Source of the DNA: Betaproteobacteria bacterium | GTDB taxonomy: Bacteria > Pseudomonadota > Gammaproteobacteria > Burkholderiales > Rhodocyclaceae | NCBI GenBank assembly: GCA_016705475.1 | Contig: JADIYD010000001.1 | Span: 124,001 to 188,000 of the forward strand | Direction: 5' to 3' | Length of the DNA: 64,000 nt | Shown: one piece after another, positions 8,984 through 18,498 of the stretch | Layout: the number at the start of each line of letters is the position of its first letter | Position numbering within the stretch: the first letter of the stretch is position 1 | Made by a program: the position numbers and the translations under genes | Notes under the pieces: model-generated | Told to the model about the DNA's origin: nothing | Seen by the model: the letters and a program-made list of their open reading frames with translations, nothing else | Database searches by the model: none

Positions 8984-11900
8984 ATGAACGCGGCAACGGA
9001 ATTTGATTTGGGCCCGCTGACGTGGGTCAAGGGTGAAATTGACCTGGCTTTGCAACGCGCCGAGCAGGCGCTTGAAGCGTACGTCGACAGTGCCGACAGG
9101 ACGCAGCTCAAGTTCTGTCGGACCCATGTTCACCAAGTGCATGGTGTGCTGGCCATGGTGGGCCTGGAAGGTGTGACGCTGCTGACCGAGGCGACAGAGG
9201 CTTTGCTCGCTGGTATGGAAGAGGATCGGCTGCCTTCGGGTGATGCGGCGGTCACGGTTCTGCATCAGACCCTTGGCGCCCTGCGTCAGTATCTAGATGA
9301 CCTGATGGCTGGCGAGCCCAACCGTCCGCTCCTGTTGCTCCCTGTCTATCAGTCGCTGGAGACGGCTCGGGGTTTGTCTGGCGCGCATCCATGCGACCTG
9401 TTTTACCCCGATCTTTCGCGGCGTCCGCCAAAGCGCGTGGTTGAGGGGCCGGTGCTTGATTCCGACGAATTGCTGCGTACCCTCAAGATCAAACGCATGC
9501 AGTTCCAGAAAGGCATGCTTGGCTGGCTCAAAAACCCGGCGGAGGGCGAAGCCGCACGCCGACTCATGCACGAGGCTGTCGCCGATATTGAAGCGGTGCA
9601 ACCGACGCCGGCTGCCCGTTCCTTCTGGTGGATTTCGCTGGGCGTGCTTGATGCGCTGTCGGATCCGGTGCTTGGCGCCGACCCCTTGGCGCGCCAGCTT
9701 TGTTCGCGCATCGATGCGCAGATACGGCGTCTGGTCGGCGGCTCGAACAATGTGGCGGAACGTGTTCTGCGCGAATGCCTTTATTTTGTTGCCAGGGCGC
9801 CAGCCAGCCTGAGCCCTGAGATTGCCGAACTCCAGTCCGTGTTCAACCTGGCTGCGCTTTTGCCGAGTGCGGTGACGGAGGCTGTGCCGCTGCCGCAGCA
9901 TGGGGAGCTGCGCAGATTGCGCGAGACGCTGACTTCGGCCGAAGACCTCTGGAACCGTTTTTGCACCGGGAATGCCGGCAGTCTGGCCGGCTTTGTCGAC
10001 AATGCGCGCCACTGTGCGCAGCTGACTGGCGAAATCCGCCAGACCGACCTCAAGCGCCTGGGGCAGGGATTGGGGGCCGTCGCCAACTGGCTGTCTGAAG
10101 ATGCTTCGCGCTTCAACGACGCGGTTGCCATGGAAGTGGCGACCACTGTCCTGCTGCTCCAGAATGCGCAGGAAAATTTCCGGCGTCTGGGGACTGATTT
10201 CGCTCAGCAGGTCGACCTCATGGTTGCCCGTCTTTACGCCTGCATCGCAGGCCGGCCGGCGGCTGACGAAGGTATTCCGCTGTTGGACGAGATGACCCGG
10301 CGAGCCCAGGAAAAACTGCTGATCGGTCAGGTCGGTCGCGAAATACAGCACAATCTGGGACAAATCGAACAGGCGCTCGACGGGTTTTTCCGCGATCCGA
10401 CAAAAAGCCACGATCTGCTCCAGCTCGACACGCCGATCAAGCAGATCAGCGGGGCGCTGGCCATGCTTGGCCATTTTGGCGCGGTCAGCAAGCTCAAGGA
10501 ATGTGCTGCCAGCATTCAGCAATTTGCGCAGCCGGACTATCAGCCGGTCAGCGAAGATTTCGAAGCGGTGGCGAATCAGCTGTCGCTGCTTGGCTTTTTT
10601 GTAGACTCGCTGCAAAACGGCGAAACCGATTTCGATGCCTTCGCGCGCCGCATGAGTGGCGCCGTTGGGTCTGATCAGGCTCCCGAGCCGGAACCGGCTG
10701 CAGCACCCACGGTCGAAGCACTTCTTGCTCAGCAGACGCGCGACACGCAGATCCTTGCCGATGCGCTCAAGGAAACGCCGCAGGATGTCCGTCTGCAGGA
10801 TGAGCTCAAGCAGAATCTGCAAAGTATCCAGAAGGATGCAGATCTGGTCGCCGACCGCGAACTGGGTGAGTCGGCCAAGGCCGCACTGGCTGCGTTGCAG
10901 TCCGGCATCGAGTTCGATCCCACGTTATCGGGCTTCATGCCCATGACCCACGCACCTTCTGCCGAAACCCAGCAGCTTGCCGATTCCACACACGAAGAAA
11001 TCGACGCAGAGCTGCTGTCGATCTTCCTTGAGGAAGCCAACGAGGTGCTGGCCACCATCGGCGAGCAGAAAGCATTGCTGGCTGCTAACCCGGCGAATGT
11101 CGATGCACTGACCACCGTTCGACGTTCCATGCATACCCTGAAGGGCAGCGGCCGGATGGTCGGGCTCAAGGATCTTGGCGAAGTGGCGTGGGAGCTGGAG
11201 CAGACACTCAATCTGTGGTTGCGCCAGGACACGTCGGTCACGCCTGATCTCCAGCGCATGATCGACGATGCGCATGCCTTGTTCTCGGACTGGGTGGTTT
11301 ATCTTGAATCAGGACGGGGGGGCGCTCCCGGGGCGACGGCATTGGTCGCGCTGGCGGGACGTCTGCGCGGTGTTGATGTCCCGGCAGTGTCCGTGCCGAT
11401 TGAAGAACAGCACGCAGCAGTTGTCGAAACTGCGCCGCAGATTGATGAGCCAGTTGACCTGCCCACGCACGTGCCGCTCGAGGAAACATTTGACCTCGCC
11501 GACGAGCGTGTTGAACTCGTCGAAGTGACATTTGAGTCGCCCGAAGCGCTCTCTGTGGCGCCTGTATTGGCAGAAGAAGCGCTAGCGTTCAACATCGATC
11601 TTCCGGTAGTTGAAACCACGCTGGAAGAGCTGGGGCTGTCTGTCCCGGAGCCGGAAATCATCGAAATCGAGGCTCTGCCCGAAGAGCCGGGGCTGTTGGA
11701 AGAGCCGGCGCTGTTGGAAGTGCCGCCTCCACAGGAGGCGCCGGACGAGGCAATGCTGCGGTCAACGCCGGAAAACGAGCAGATTTCGCTGGTTTCTCCG
11801 CCGCCCGCCAGCGCGTCGCCAACGCTTTACGACATCTTCCGCGAAGAGGCCCGTGGTCATCTTCAGACCCTGGTCGACAGCTACGCAGTCATCGATGCCA

Positions 11901-14551
11901 ATCCGTCGGCACCGACCACCTTCGAAATGACCCGTGCCGCCCACACGCTGGGCGGCATTGCGGCTACGGTTGGCCTGATGCCGCTCCATCGGCTGGGTAT
12001 AGCCCTCGAGCACGCCTTGTTGCGGCGCGATGGTTCGGGACAGGCGGAGAGTATCGAGGGTATCGAAACCGTTCGCCAGGCCATCATTACTCTGGAAGAC
12101 ATGTTTGCCGGTCTGGCCTTGCAGCGCTCGCCTGTCGAGCAGGTGCAATTGATAGCGGCGCTGGAGGATATCTTCCATCCTGAGCAGCCCGTTGAGGAAG
12201 TGCCGCCAGCCAGCGCTGAAATCATCGCACTTCCGGGGCGTACCGAGACCATCCCGGAAACGGTTGCCGAGCCGGTCTCGATAGCGCCGGCACCCGTGCT
12301 GCCGCAACTGAATGATGAGCTCGACGAACAACTGCTGCCGATCTTCCTTGAGGAAGCGGTCGATCTGACGCGTGACCTGACTACCCAGATACGTGCGTGG
12401 CATGGCGATCTGGCCGGTGATGCGGCACCGCATGCAATCGCTCGCCTGCTGCACACCTTCAAGGGCAGTGCGCGCATGGCCGGGGCGATGAATCTCGGCG
12501 AAGCGACCCACCAGCTCGAAGCACGGCTTGAAGAAGCGGTGCGTGCTGGTCACGTGACGCCAGCGTTTGTCGACGAAATCGAAAGTGGATGCGATGTCTT
12601 GGAGCAGGCTGTAGAGCGCCTGCGTGCCGGTCCTCAGGCGCCCGTTGTGGCGGAGACAGGAGAAGCGGCTGTCCAGGCGTTGCCGGCTGAAGGTCAAGCG
12701 CCCGCGGCCGAAACCGAGGCGGATGCCGAGGCCGGTGGCCAGCGTGCCACGCTGCGCGTCCGCGCCGATCTCGTTGATCGTCTGGTCAGCGAGGCAGGTG
12801 AGCTGTCGATTGCCCGGACCCGGATCGAAGGCGAAATGCGCAGCCTCAAGGGCTCCTTGCTTGAGCTGACGGAGAACGTCATCCGTTTGCGCCGCCAGTT
12901 GCGCGAAATCGAAATTCAGGCCGAATCGCAGATCCAGGCACGCGTCGCGCAGACGCCGGATAGCGAGGCTGATTTCGATCCGCTCGAGCTCGATCGCTTC
13001 ACGCGCTTCCAGGAACTGACGCGTTTCATGGCCGAGTCAGTGAACGACGTGGCCACCGTTCAGCAAAGTTTGCTGAAAAATCTGGACGATGCCAATGCCG
13101 CCATTCTTGCCCAGTCACGCCTGAACCGCAGTCTGCAGCAGGAGTTGATGAGCGTGCGCATGGTGCCGTTCGCCAGCCAGACCGAGCGCCTGTATCGCAT
13201 CGTCCGGCAGTCTGCCAAGGAAGTGGGCAAGCGGGCAAATCTGGACATCGTGGGTGGCCAGGTCGATATCGACCGATCGGTGCTCGACAAGATGCTGGCG
13301 CCGATTGAACACATGCTGCGCAATGCCGTGACCCATGGTGTCGAGTTCCGCGACGAGCGCCTTGCCGCCGGCAAGGCCGAGGCTGGTGAAATCGTCGTCA
13401 AGCTCGCGCAGGAAGGTAACGAAATCATCCTGTCCATGAGCGATGATGGCAAGGGACTGGATGTGGACCGCATCCGTACGCGGGCCGAGTCGATGGGCCT
13501 CCTCCAGCCGGGGCAGGTCGCCGATGAAAAGACATTGTTTGATTTCATCTTCCAGCCCGGCTTCTCGACCGCTACCGAAGTCACCCAGCTATCCGGTCGC
13601 GGTGTCGGCATGGACGTCGTGAAAACCGAGGTCGGCGATATTGGCGGCCGTATCGAAATTCAGTCCTTGCCCGGCCAGGGAACCACCTTCCGTCTTTATC
13701 TGCCGCTGACGCTGGCAGTAACGCAGACCTTGCTCGTGCGTGCTGGCTCGCATCTGTATGCGGTGCCGTCGACGATGATCGAACAGGTCAAGGAAATGAA
13801 GGAAAAGGCGCTCGCTGTCGTTCGCGAAAAAGGCGAGGTCGAGTGGCAGGGCATTCACTATCCCTTCCACTTCCTGCCGCATCTGCTGGGCGACATGGCA
13901 GCCGTGCCGGAGGCGCACCGCCAATACTGGGTATTGCTGTTGCGCTCAGGCTCGCAACGGGTTGCTATCCTCGTCGATGAGCTCAAGGGCAACCAGGAAG
14001 TCGTCGTCAAGAACATCGGCGCCCAGCTCGCTCGTGTGGTCGGTATCGCCGGTGCCACGGTGCTCGGCGACGGCAAGGTCGTGCTGATCCTGAATCCCGT
14101 TGCGCTGGCCAGTCGGACAATCGTCTCCAGTGTCCATACCGCCGTTCCGGTCATGCTGCCGCCCGTGATGATGGAGGTGGCGAGCCAGCCGACCGTGATG
14201 GTCGTCGACGATTCGCTGACGGTGCGCAAGATCACCAGTCGCCTGCTCATGCGCGAGGGCTATCAGGTCATCCTGGCCAAGGATGGCGTCGATGCGCTCG
14301 AACAACTGGTCGACGCGACGCCGGATGTCATCCTCTCCGACATCGAAATGCCGCGCATGGATGGCTTCGATCTCGTCCGCAACATCCGCGCCGACGCTCG
14401 CCTGCGGTCCTTGCCGGTGGTCATGATCACGTCGCGGACGGCCGACAAGCATCGCAATTACGCGCTGGAAATCGGTGCCAATCACTACCTCGGCAAGCCG
14501 TACGACGAAGTCGAATTGCTGGGCATCGTGGCCGGTTATTGCAGAAAATAG
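8984..14551 (+). CDS. pilL: Hybrid chemotaxis histidine kinase PilL/ChpA
   Basis: This 1855-residue CheA-type kinase is the hub of the Pil-Chp system. It has several Hpt-like modules: a degenerate one near residue 48 (HVHQVHG), HTLKGSGRM near 716, AHTLGG near 986 and HTFKGSARM near 1156. Proline/glutamate-rich linkers separate them. The kinase core follows with the N box EHMLRNAVTHGVE (about 1442) and glycine-rich DDGKGLD and GRGVGMDVV motifs, then a CheW domain (about 1580-1710) and a C-terminal receiver with D1785 in SDIEMPRMDG. The third conserved Hpt module reads HTLGGI instead of HTxKGx, so it may not accept phosphate. The stop codon lies inside a copy of the dispersed repeat. Confidence 0.94.
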   Translation: MNAATEFDLGPLTWVKGEIDLALQRAEQALEAYVDSADRTQLKFCRTHVHQVHGVLAMVGLEGVTLLTEATEALLAGMEEDRLPSGDAAVTVLHQTLGALRQYLDDLMAGEPNRPLLLLPVYQSLETARGLSGAHPCDLFYPDLSRRPPKRVVEGPVLDSDELLRTLKIKRMQFQKGMLGWLKNPAEGEAARRLMHEAVADIEAVQPTPAARSFWWISLGVLDALSDPVLGADPLARQLCSRIDAQIRRLVGGSNNVAERVLRECLYFVARAPASLSPEIAELQSVFNLAALLPSAVTEAVPLPQHGELRRLRETLTSAEDLWNRFCTGNAGSLAGFVDNARHCAQLTGEIRQTDLKRLGQGLGAVANWLSEDASRFNDAVAMEVATTVLLLQNAQENFRRLGTDFAQQVDLMVARLYACIAGRPAADEGIPLLDEMTRRAQEKLLIGQVGREIQHNLGQIEQALDGFFRDPTKSHDLLQLDTPIKQISGALAMLGHFGAVSKLKECAASIQQFAQPDYQPVSEDFEAVANQLSLLGFFVDSLQNGETDFDAFARRMSGAVGSDQAPEPEPAAAPTVEALLAQQTRDTQILADALKETPQDVRLQDELKQNLQSIQKDADLVADRELGESAKAALAALQSGIEFDPTLSGFMPMTHAPSAETQQLADSTHEEIDAELLSIFLEEANEVLATIGEQKALLAANPANVDALTTVRRSMHTLKGSGRMVGLKDLGEVAWELEQTLNLWLRQDTSVTPDLQRMIDDAHALFSDWVVYLESGRGGAPGATALVALAGRLRGVDVPAVSVPIEEQHAAVVETAPQIDEPVDLPTHVPLEETFDLADERVELVEVTFESPEALSVAPVLAEEALAFNIDLPVVETTLEELGLSVPEPEIIEIEALPEEPGLLEEPALLEVPPPQEAPDEAMLRSTPENEQISLVSPPPASASPTLYDIFREEARGHLQTLVDSYAVIDANPSAPTTFEMTRAAHTLGGIAATVGLMPLHRLGIALEHALLRRDGSGQAESIEGIETVRQAIITLEDMFAGLALQRSPVEQVQLIAALEDIFHPEQPVEEVPPASAEIIALPGRTETIPETVAEPVSIAPAPVLPQLNDELDEQLLPIFLEEAVDLTRDLTTQIRAWHGDLAGDAAPHAIARLLHTFKGSARMAGAMNLGEATHQLEARLEEAVRAGHVTPAFVDEIESGCDVLEQAVERLRAGPQAPVVAETGEAAVQALPAEGQAPAAETEADAEAGGQRATLRVRADLVDRLVSEAGELSIARTRIEGEMRSLKGSLLELTENVIRLRRQLREIEIQAESQIQARVAQTPDSEADFDPLELDRFTRFQELTRFMAESVNDVATVQQSLLKNLDDANAAILAQSRLNRSLQQELMSVRMVPFASQTERLYRIVRQSAKEVGKRANLDIVGGQVDIDRSVLDKMLAPIEHMLRNAVTHGVEFRDERLAAGKAEAGEIVVKLAQEGNEIILSMSDDGKGLDVDRIRTRAESMGLLQPGQVADEKTLFDFIFQPGFSTATEVTQLSGRGVGMDVVKTEVGDIGGRIEIQSLPGQGTTFRLYLPLTLAVTQTLLVRAGSHLYAVPSTMIEQVKEMKEKALAVVREKGEVEWQGIHYPFHFLPHLLGDMAAVPEAHRQYWVLLLRSGSQRVAILVDELKGNQEVVVKNIGAQLARVVGIAGATVLGDGKVVLILNPVALASRTIVSSVHTAVPVMLPPVMMEVASQPTVMVVDDSLTVRKITSRLLMREGYQVILAKDGVDALEQLVDATPDVILSDIEMPRMDGFDLVRNIRADARLRSLPVVMITSRTADKHRNYALEIGANHYLGKPYDEVELLGIVAGYCRK

Positions 14552-14576
14552 CCCGAATCCCCGGTTGACCGTGGCA
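14544..14576 (-). repeat. Dispersed CGGTCAACCGG element, copy 3
   Basis: On the minus strand it reads CCACGGTCAACCGGGG, a short spacer, then GGGCTATTTTC. It covers the pilL stop codon and is inverted relative to copy 4. Confidence 0.65.
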
Positions 14577-14592
14577 TCCCACGGTCAGCCGG
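14561..14592. terminator. Likely bidirectional terminator formed by two inverted repeat copies
   Basis: CCGGTTGACCGTGG (14561-14574) pairs with CCACGGTCAGCCGG (14579-14592) over 14 bp with one G-T type mismatch, leaving a 4-base loop. It sits exactly between the convergent stop codons of pilL and phr. A T run at 14606-14610 follows on the plus side. Confidence 0.6.
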
Positions 14593-14611
14593 GAATAATG
14601 GCTAATTTTTA
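14578..14611 (+). repeat. Dispersed CGGTCAACCGG element, copy 4
   Basis: CCACGGTCAGCCGGG is followed by AATAAT and GGCTAATTTTT. It overlaps the phr stop codon and pairs with copy 3. Confidence 0.65.
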
Positions 14612-16008
14612 AGTATGGCGTAGCGCGCCAGGGTCTTTTCACGGGCCGCCGCGTGCTCGACTATCGGCGCCGGGTAGTCCCGCCCGATCACCACCCCGAT
14701 GTTTTCCTGCTCGATGCGCCCCATTTGCCATGGCGCGTGGATAAATTTGTTGGCGACATTCGCCAGTTCGGGCACGTAGCGGCGGATGAACTTTCCATCC
14801 GGGTCGAAGCGCTCGGACTGCGTTACCGGATTGAAAATGCGGAAATACGGTTGCGCGTCGCAGCCGGTCGAGGCCGCCCATTGCCAGCCGCCATTGTTGG
14901 CCGAGAGGTCAAAATCGTTGAGCTGGTCGGCAAAATAGCGCTCGCCGAGCCGCCAGTCGATGCCCAGATCCTTGCTTAGGAATGATGCGACGATCATGCG
15001 CAGCCGGTTGTGCATCCAGCCGCTGTGGTTAAGCTGGAGCATCGCGGCATCGACGAGCGGATAGCCCGTGCGCCCTTCCTTCCAGGCGGCCAGGCCGGCC
15101 GGCCAGTCGTCCCAGCGCAGTGCATCGTAGGCCGGCTTGAAAGCGCTGCCGACGACGTGCGGGAAGTGGTCGAGGATCATGAAATAGAAGTCACGCCAGA
15201 TCAGCTCGCTGAGCCAGGTCGTGTCCTTCGCATTCAGCGCACAGCGAACCAGTTCACGAATGCCGATGGTCCCGAAGCGCAGATGGACGGACAGGTAGGA
15301 AACACCCTTGACCGCCGGGAAATCGCGCAGCGCCCCATAGCGCTCGATACGTCCCTGGCGGAAATCGTCCCACAAGGCGCGGGCGCCCGACATGCCGGGG
15401 CGAATACCCAGGGCCTCCAGATCGGTCGGTTCGAAGCCGATGTCAGCGAGTGTTGGGATGCTCGCCAACTCGCCGCCGGCCAGTTTCGCGGTGCAGGGCC
15501 ATTCGGCACAGTCTGCTGCGGTCAACCGCTTCAACCAGGCATTTTTGTAGGGCGTGAATACCGAGAAAGGCTTGCCGGCTAGGGTCAGCACTTCATTGCC
15601 ATCGAAGATGGCCTGATCCTTGAAGGCGTGAAACTCGATGCCATTTGCCTTCAGCGTTTCGGCGACGAGCGCATCACGCCGCTTGGCTGCGGGTTCATAG
15701 TCGCGGTTGGCAAACACGGCCGATACGCCGAGCTCCTTGGCAAGCGAGGAAATTTCCTCGGCCGCCCGGCCGTGGCGAACGATCATCCCGCCACCCTTGG
15801 CGCGCAAGGCGGCATCGAGCTCAACCAGCGATTCGCGAATGAAATGAACGCGCCGGTCGCGTCGGCCGGGCAGCGCGTCGAGAATTTCGCTATCAAAAAT
15901 AAAGGCGCAGTAAACCTGTTGCGCCCCGGCCAGCGCCGCACTCAGCGCTGCGTGATCATGGTCGCGCAGGTCGCGGCGAAACCAGACGAGGGCTTTTTCT
16001 TTTTTCAT
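14602..16008 (-). CDS. phr: Deoxyribodipyrimidine photolyase (class I)
   Basis: This blue-light flavoenzyme splits cyclobutane pyrimidine dimers. The 468-residue protein begins ALVWFRRDLRDHDHAAL, typical of the antenna domain, and contains the FAD-binding C-terminal half with WMHNRLRMIVASFLSKDL, RYFADQLNDFDLSANNGGWQW and STGCDAQPYFRIFNP. The start ATG 16008 is unambiguous. It is divergent from yqgE with only 38 bp between the starts, and convergent with pilL. Part of its sequence near KRLTAADCAEW carries a repeat copy on the opposite strand. Confidence 0.95.
   Translation of the reverse strand: MKKEKALVWFRRDLRDHDHAALSAALAGAQQVYCAFIFDSEILDALPGRRDRRVHFIRESLVELDAALRAKGGGMIVRHGRAAEEISSLAKELGVSAVFANRDYEPAAKRRDALVAETLKANGIEFHAFKDQAIFDGNEVLTLAGKPFSVFTPYKNAWLKRLTAADCAEWPCTAKLAGGELASIPTLADIGFEPTDLEALGIRPGMSGARALWDDFRQGRIERYGALRDFPAVKGVSYLSVHLRFGTIGIRELVRCALNAKDTTWLSELIWRDFYFMILDHFPHVVGSAFKPAYDALRWDDWPAGLAAWKEGRTGYPLVDAAMLQLNHSGWMHNRLRMIVASFLSKDLGIDWRLGERYFADQLNDFDLSANNGGWQWAASTGCDAQPYFRIFNPVTQSERFDPDGKFIRRYVPELANVANKFIHAPWQMGRIEQENIGVVIGRDYPAPIVEHAAAREKTLARYAILKN
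15513..15546 (+). repeat. Dispersed CGGTCAACCGG element, copy 5 (inside phr), diverged
   Basis: TGCTGCGGTCAACCG is followed by a non-A-rich spacer and AGGCATTTTTG. It is antisense within phr and encodes RLTAA there, like copy 2 in thiE. This is one of the weaker matches. Confidence 0.4.
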
Positions 16009-16046
16009 GGTTGGTTTGTACCCTCCCGGCGATTAAAATTCCAGTC

Positions 16047-16607
16047 ATGGACAACGTCAACCTGACAGACAACTTCCTCATCGCCATGCCGACGCTGGAA
16101 GACCCGTATTTCTCGAATGCCCTGGTGTACATTTGTGAACACAATGAGAACGGGGCCTTGGGGATCATCGTCAATCGCCCGATTGACATGAATCTGGCTG
16201 GCTTGTTCGACAAGATCGACATCAAGCTGGCGGCGGAAAGTCTCGCCAACCTGCCCGTCTATTTCGGCGGCCCGGTTCAGCTTGACCGCGGTTTCGTCCT
16301 CCATCGCCCGATCGGAAAATGGCAGTCGACGCTGGTCGTCAACGGCGAGGTCGGCCTGACCAGTTCCCGCGATGTGCTGAATTCGGTCGGTAGCGAAGGC
16401 TTGCCGGCCGAAATCATCGTTTCGCTCGGTTACGCCGGCTGGGATGCCGGGCAGCTTGAAAACGAGTTGGCCCAGAACTCCTGGCTGACCGTGCCGGCCA
16501 AGGCCGAAATCCTTTTCGACCTGCCACCGGAAGAGCGCCTGCCGGCCGCCATGCAAAAGCTGGGCATCAGCTTCACGCAGCTTTCCGACGTGGCCGGACA
16601 CGCATGA
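16047..16607 (+). CDS. yqgE: YqgE/AlgH family protein
   Basis: This 186-residue protein belongs to the UPF0301 (YqgE/AlgH) family, whose biochemical role is not settled. The family features are clear: LTDNFLIAMPTLEDPYF near the start, YICEHNENGALGIIVNRP, and YFGGPVQLDRGFVLH. I use ATG 16047, at the usual family start. The gene precedes ruvX, a pairing common in proteobacteria and probably one operon. Confidence 0.92.
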   Translation: MDNVNLTDNFLIAMPTLEDPYFSNALVYICEHNENGALGIIVNRPIDMNLAGLFDKIDIKLAAESLANLPVYFGGPVQLDRGFVLHRPIGKWQSTLVVNGEVGLTSSRDVLNSVGSEGLPAEIIVSLGYAGWDAGQLENELAQNSWLTVPAKAEILFDLPPEERLPAAMQKLGISFTQLSDVAGHA

Positions 16608-16623
16608 GCCGGTCAGCTCGTTG

Positions 16624-17052
16624 ATGGGCACTGTCCTCGCGTTCGATTTCGGTGAAAAGCGAATCGGTGTCGCCACCGGCGAAACGATGCTCGGCACGGC
16701 CCATCCGCTGACCACCATCCACGCCGAATCCAACGACGACCGTTTTGCCGCTATCGGCAAGCTGGTCGCCGAATGGCAACCAGTGCAACTGGTCGTTGGC
16801 CTGCCCATGCACGCCGACGGCACGCCGCATGAAATGACGCGGCTGGCGACCAAGTTCGCCGAGCGCCTCAAGCGCCGCTACAACCTGCCAGTCGGCTTTG
16901 CCGACGAGCGCCTGACCTCCGTTGATGCCGAGTCCCGCCTGCGCGAAACCGGTCGAGGCGGCAAATCCGCCAAGCCATTGCTCGATGCGGTGGCAGCCCA
17001 ACTCATCCTTCAAACCTGGTTCGAAAGCCCGCACCATGTCATCCCATCCTGA
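16624..17052 (+). CDS. ruvX: Putative pre-16S rRNA nuclease / Holliday junction resolvase-like YqgF
   Basis: The 142-residue RNase H-fold protein carries the acidic catalytic set of YqgF/RuvX: FDFGEKRIGVATG at the start, VVGLPMHADGT in the middle, ADERLTSVDAE and LLDAVAAQLIL near the end. The family acts in 5' maturation of 16S rRNA. I use ATG 16624; a TTG immediately before it is an alternative. Its last 17 bp overlap pyrR in another frame. Confidence 0.92.
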   Translation: MGTVLAFDFGEKRIGVATGETMLGTAHPLTTIHAESNDDRFAAIGKLVAEWQPVQLVVGLPMHADGTPHEMTRLATKFAERLKRRYNLPVGFADERLTSVDAESRLRETGRGGKSAKPLLDAVAAQLILQTWFESPHHVIPS

Positions 17053-17545
17053 AATATTGCCCGATGCCGAGGCGCAATGTCGCCACCTGGCCGATCTGAT
17101 TCGTCCGCAGCTATCGCGAAATCCGGCGCTGGTCGGCATCTACAGCGGCGGCGCCTGGATTGCCGAGCGCCTGCGTGAGCTGCTCGACCTGCCGGAAGAG
17201 ATCGGCCTGATCGACGTTTCCTTCTATCGTGACGATTTCGCCGAAAAGGGTCTGCACCCGCAATGCAAGCCGACGGTCATCCCCTTCGACGTCGAAGGCC
17301 GCCACCTCATCCTGGTCGATGATGTGCTCTACACGGGCCGCACGACGCGGGCGGCGATCAACGAGCTGTTCGACTACGGTCGCCCGGCCTCCATCGAACT
17401 GGCCGTGCTGGCTGATCGCGGTGGGCGCGAGTTGCCGGTCGCTGCGACTTACGGCGCGTGGGCTGTGGAACTCAACGACCACGAAAATCTGGTGCTCGGC
17501 AAACAGGACGACGGTCGACTGGTGTGGAGGATGGAAAATGCATAA
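17036..17545 (+). CDS. pyrR: Bifunctional PyrR: pyr regulator / uracil phosphoribosyltransferase
   Basis: PyrR is a type I phosphoribosyltransferase fold protein. The 169 residues contain the PRPP loop LILVDDVLYTGRTTRAA and the flexible-loop segment ISFYRDDFAEKG-like sequence (here IDVSFYRDDF). In Gram-positive bacteria PyrR attenuates pyr mRNA; in proteobacteria a regulatory role is less certain. It overlaps ruvX by 17 bp and pyrB by 8 bp, so expression is coupled. I saw no obvious attenuator ahead of it, as there is no space. Confidence 0.92.
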   Translation: MSSHPEILPDAEAQCRHLADLIRPQLSRNPALVGIYSGGAWIAERLRELLDLPEEIGLIDVSFYRDDFAEKGLHPQCKPTVIPFDVEGRHLILVDDVLYTGRTTRAAINELFDYGRPASIELAVLADRGGRELPVAATYGAWAVELNDHENLVLGKQDDGRLVWRMENA

Positions 17546-18497
17546 CCCGCAGTTGAACAAGGATGGCGAACTGACCCACCTGCTGTCGATCGAAGGCCTG
17601 CCGCAGCGCATCCTGACGCAGATTCTCGACACCGCTGCGTCCTTCATGGAAGTCTCGGCGCGCGACGTCAAGAAAGTGCCGCTGCTGCGCGGCAAGAGCG
17701 TTTTCAACCTGTTCTTCGAGAATTCGACCCGCACGCGGACGACCTTCGAAATCGCCGCCAAGCGCCTGAGCGCTGACGTCATCAACCTCGATATCAACAA
17801 GTCGTCGGCCAGCAAGGGCGAAACCCTGCTCGACACCATCGACAACCTCGTCGCCATGCACGCCAACCTGTTTGTCGTGCGCCATGCATCGAGCGGCGCG
17901 CCCTACCTGATCGCCGAACACCTGCACCGTGTCGGCCGTGACGACGTCCATGTCGTCAATGCCGGTGACGGGCGCCATGCGCACCCGACGCAGGGTCTGC
18001 TCGACATGTACACGATCCGCCACTACAAAAAGGACTTCACGCAACTGCGCGTCGCCATCGTCGGCGACATCCTGCACTCGCGTGTTGCCCGTTCTGACAT
18101 TCATGCGCTGACCACGCTGGGCGTCCCCGAAGTCCGCGCCATCGGCCCGGAAACCCTGCTGCCCAAGCATCTCGACAAGCTCGGTGTGCATGTCTTCCAC
18201 GACATGAACGAAGGTTTGAAGGATGTGGACGTCGTCATCATGCTGCGTTTGCAGAACGAGCGCATGACCGGCGCCCTGCTGCCCTCGGCCGGCGAATATT
18301 TCCGCCACTACGGCCTGACGCCGCAAAAGCTCGCACTGGCCAAGCCGGACGCCATCGTGATGCACCCGGGGCCGATGAACCGCGGCGTCGAAATCCACTC
18401 GGCCGTGGCCGACGGTTCGCAGGCTGTGATCCTGCCGCAAGTCACCTTCGGCATCGCGGTCCGCATGGCCGTCATGAGCATCGTTGCGGGGAATTGA
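17538..18497 (+). CDS. pyrB: Aspartate carbamoyltransferase catalytic chain
   Basis: PyrB condenses carbamoyl phosphate with aspartate, the committed step of pyrimidine synthesis. The 319 residues include the carbamoyl-phosphate loop FFENSTRTRTTFE, the HAHPTQGLLD block and the C-terminal HPGPMNRGVE. It starts at ATG 17538 inside the end of pyrR. A dihydroorotase-like gene follows at once, the arrangement known from class A ATCases (Pseudomonas type), in which an inactive PyrC-like chain is needed for the dodecamer. Confidence 0.96.
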   Translation: MHNPQLNKDGELTHLLSIEGLPQRILTQILDTAASFMEVSARDVKKVPLLRGKSVFNLFFENSTRTRTTFEIAAKRLSADVINLDINKSSASKGETLLDTIDNLVAMHANLFVVRHASSGAPYLIAEHLHRVGRDDVHVVNAGDGRHAHPTQGLLDMYTIRHYKKDFTQLRVAIVGDILHSRVARSDIHALTTLGVPEVRAIGPETLLPKHLDKLGVHVFHDMNEGLKDVDVVIMLRLQNERMTGALLPSAGEYFRHYGLTPQKLALAKPDAIVMHPGPMNRGVEIHSAVADGSQAVILPQVTFGIAVRMAVMSIVAGN

Positions 18498-18498
18498 G

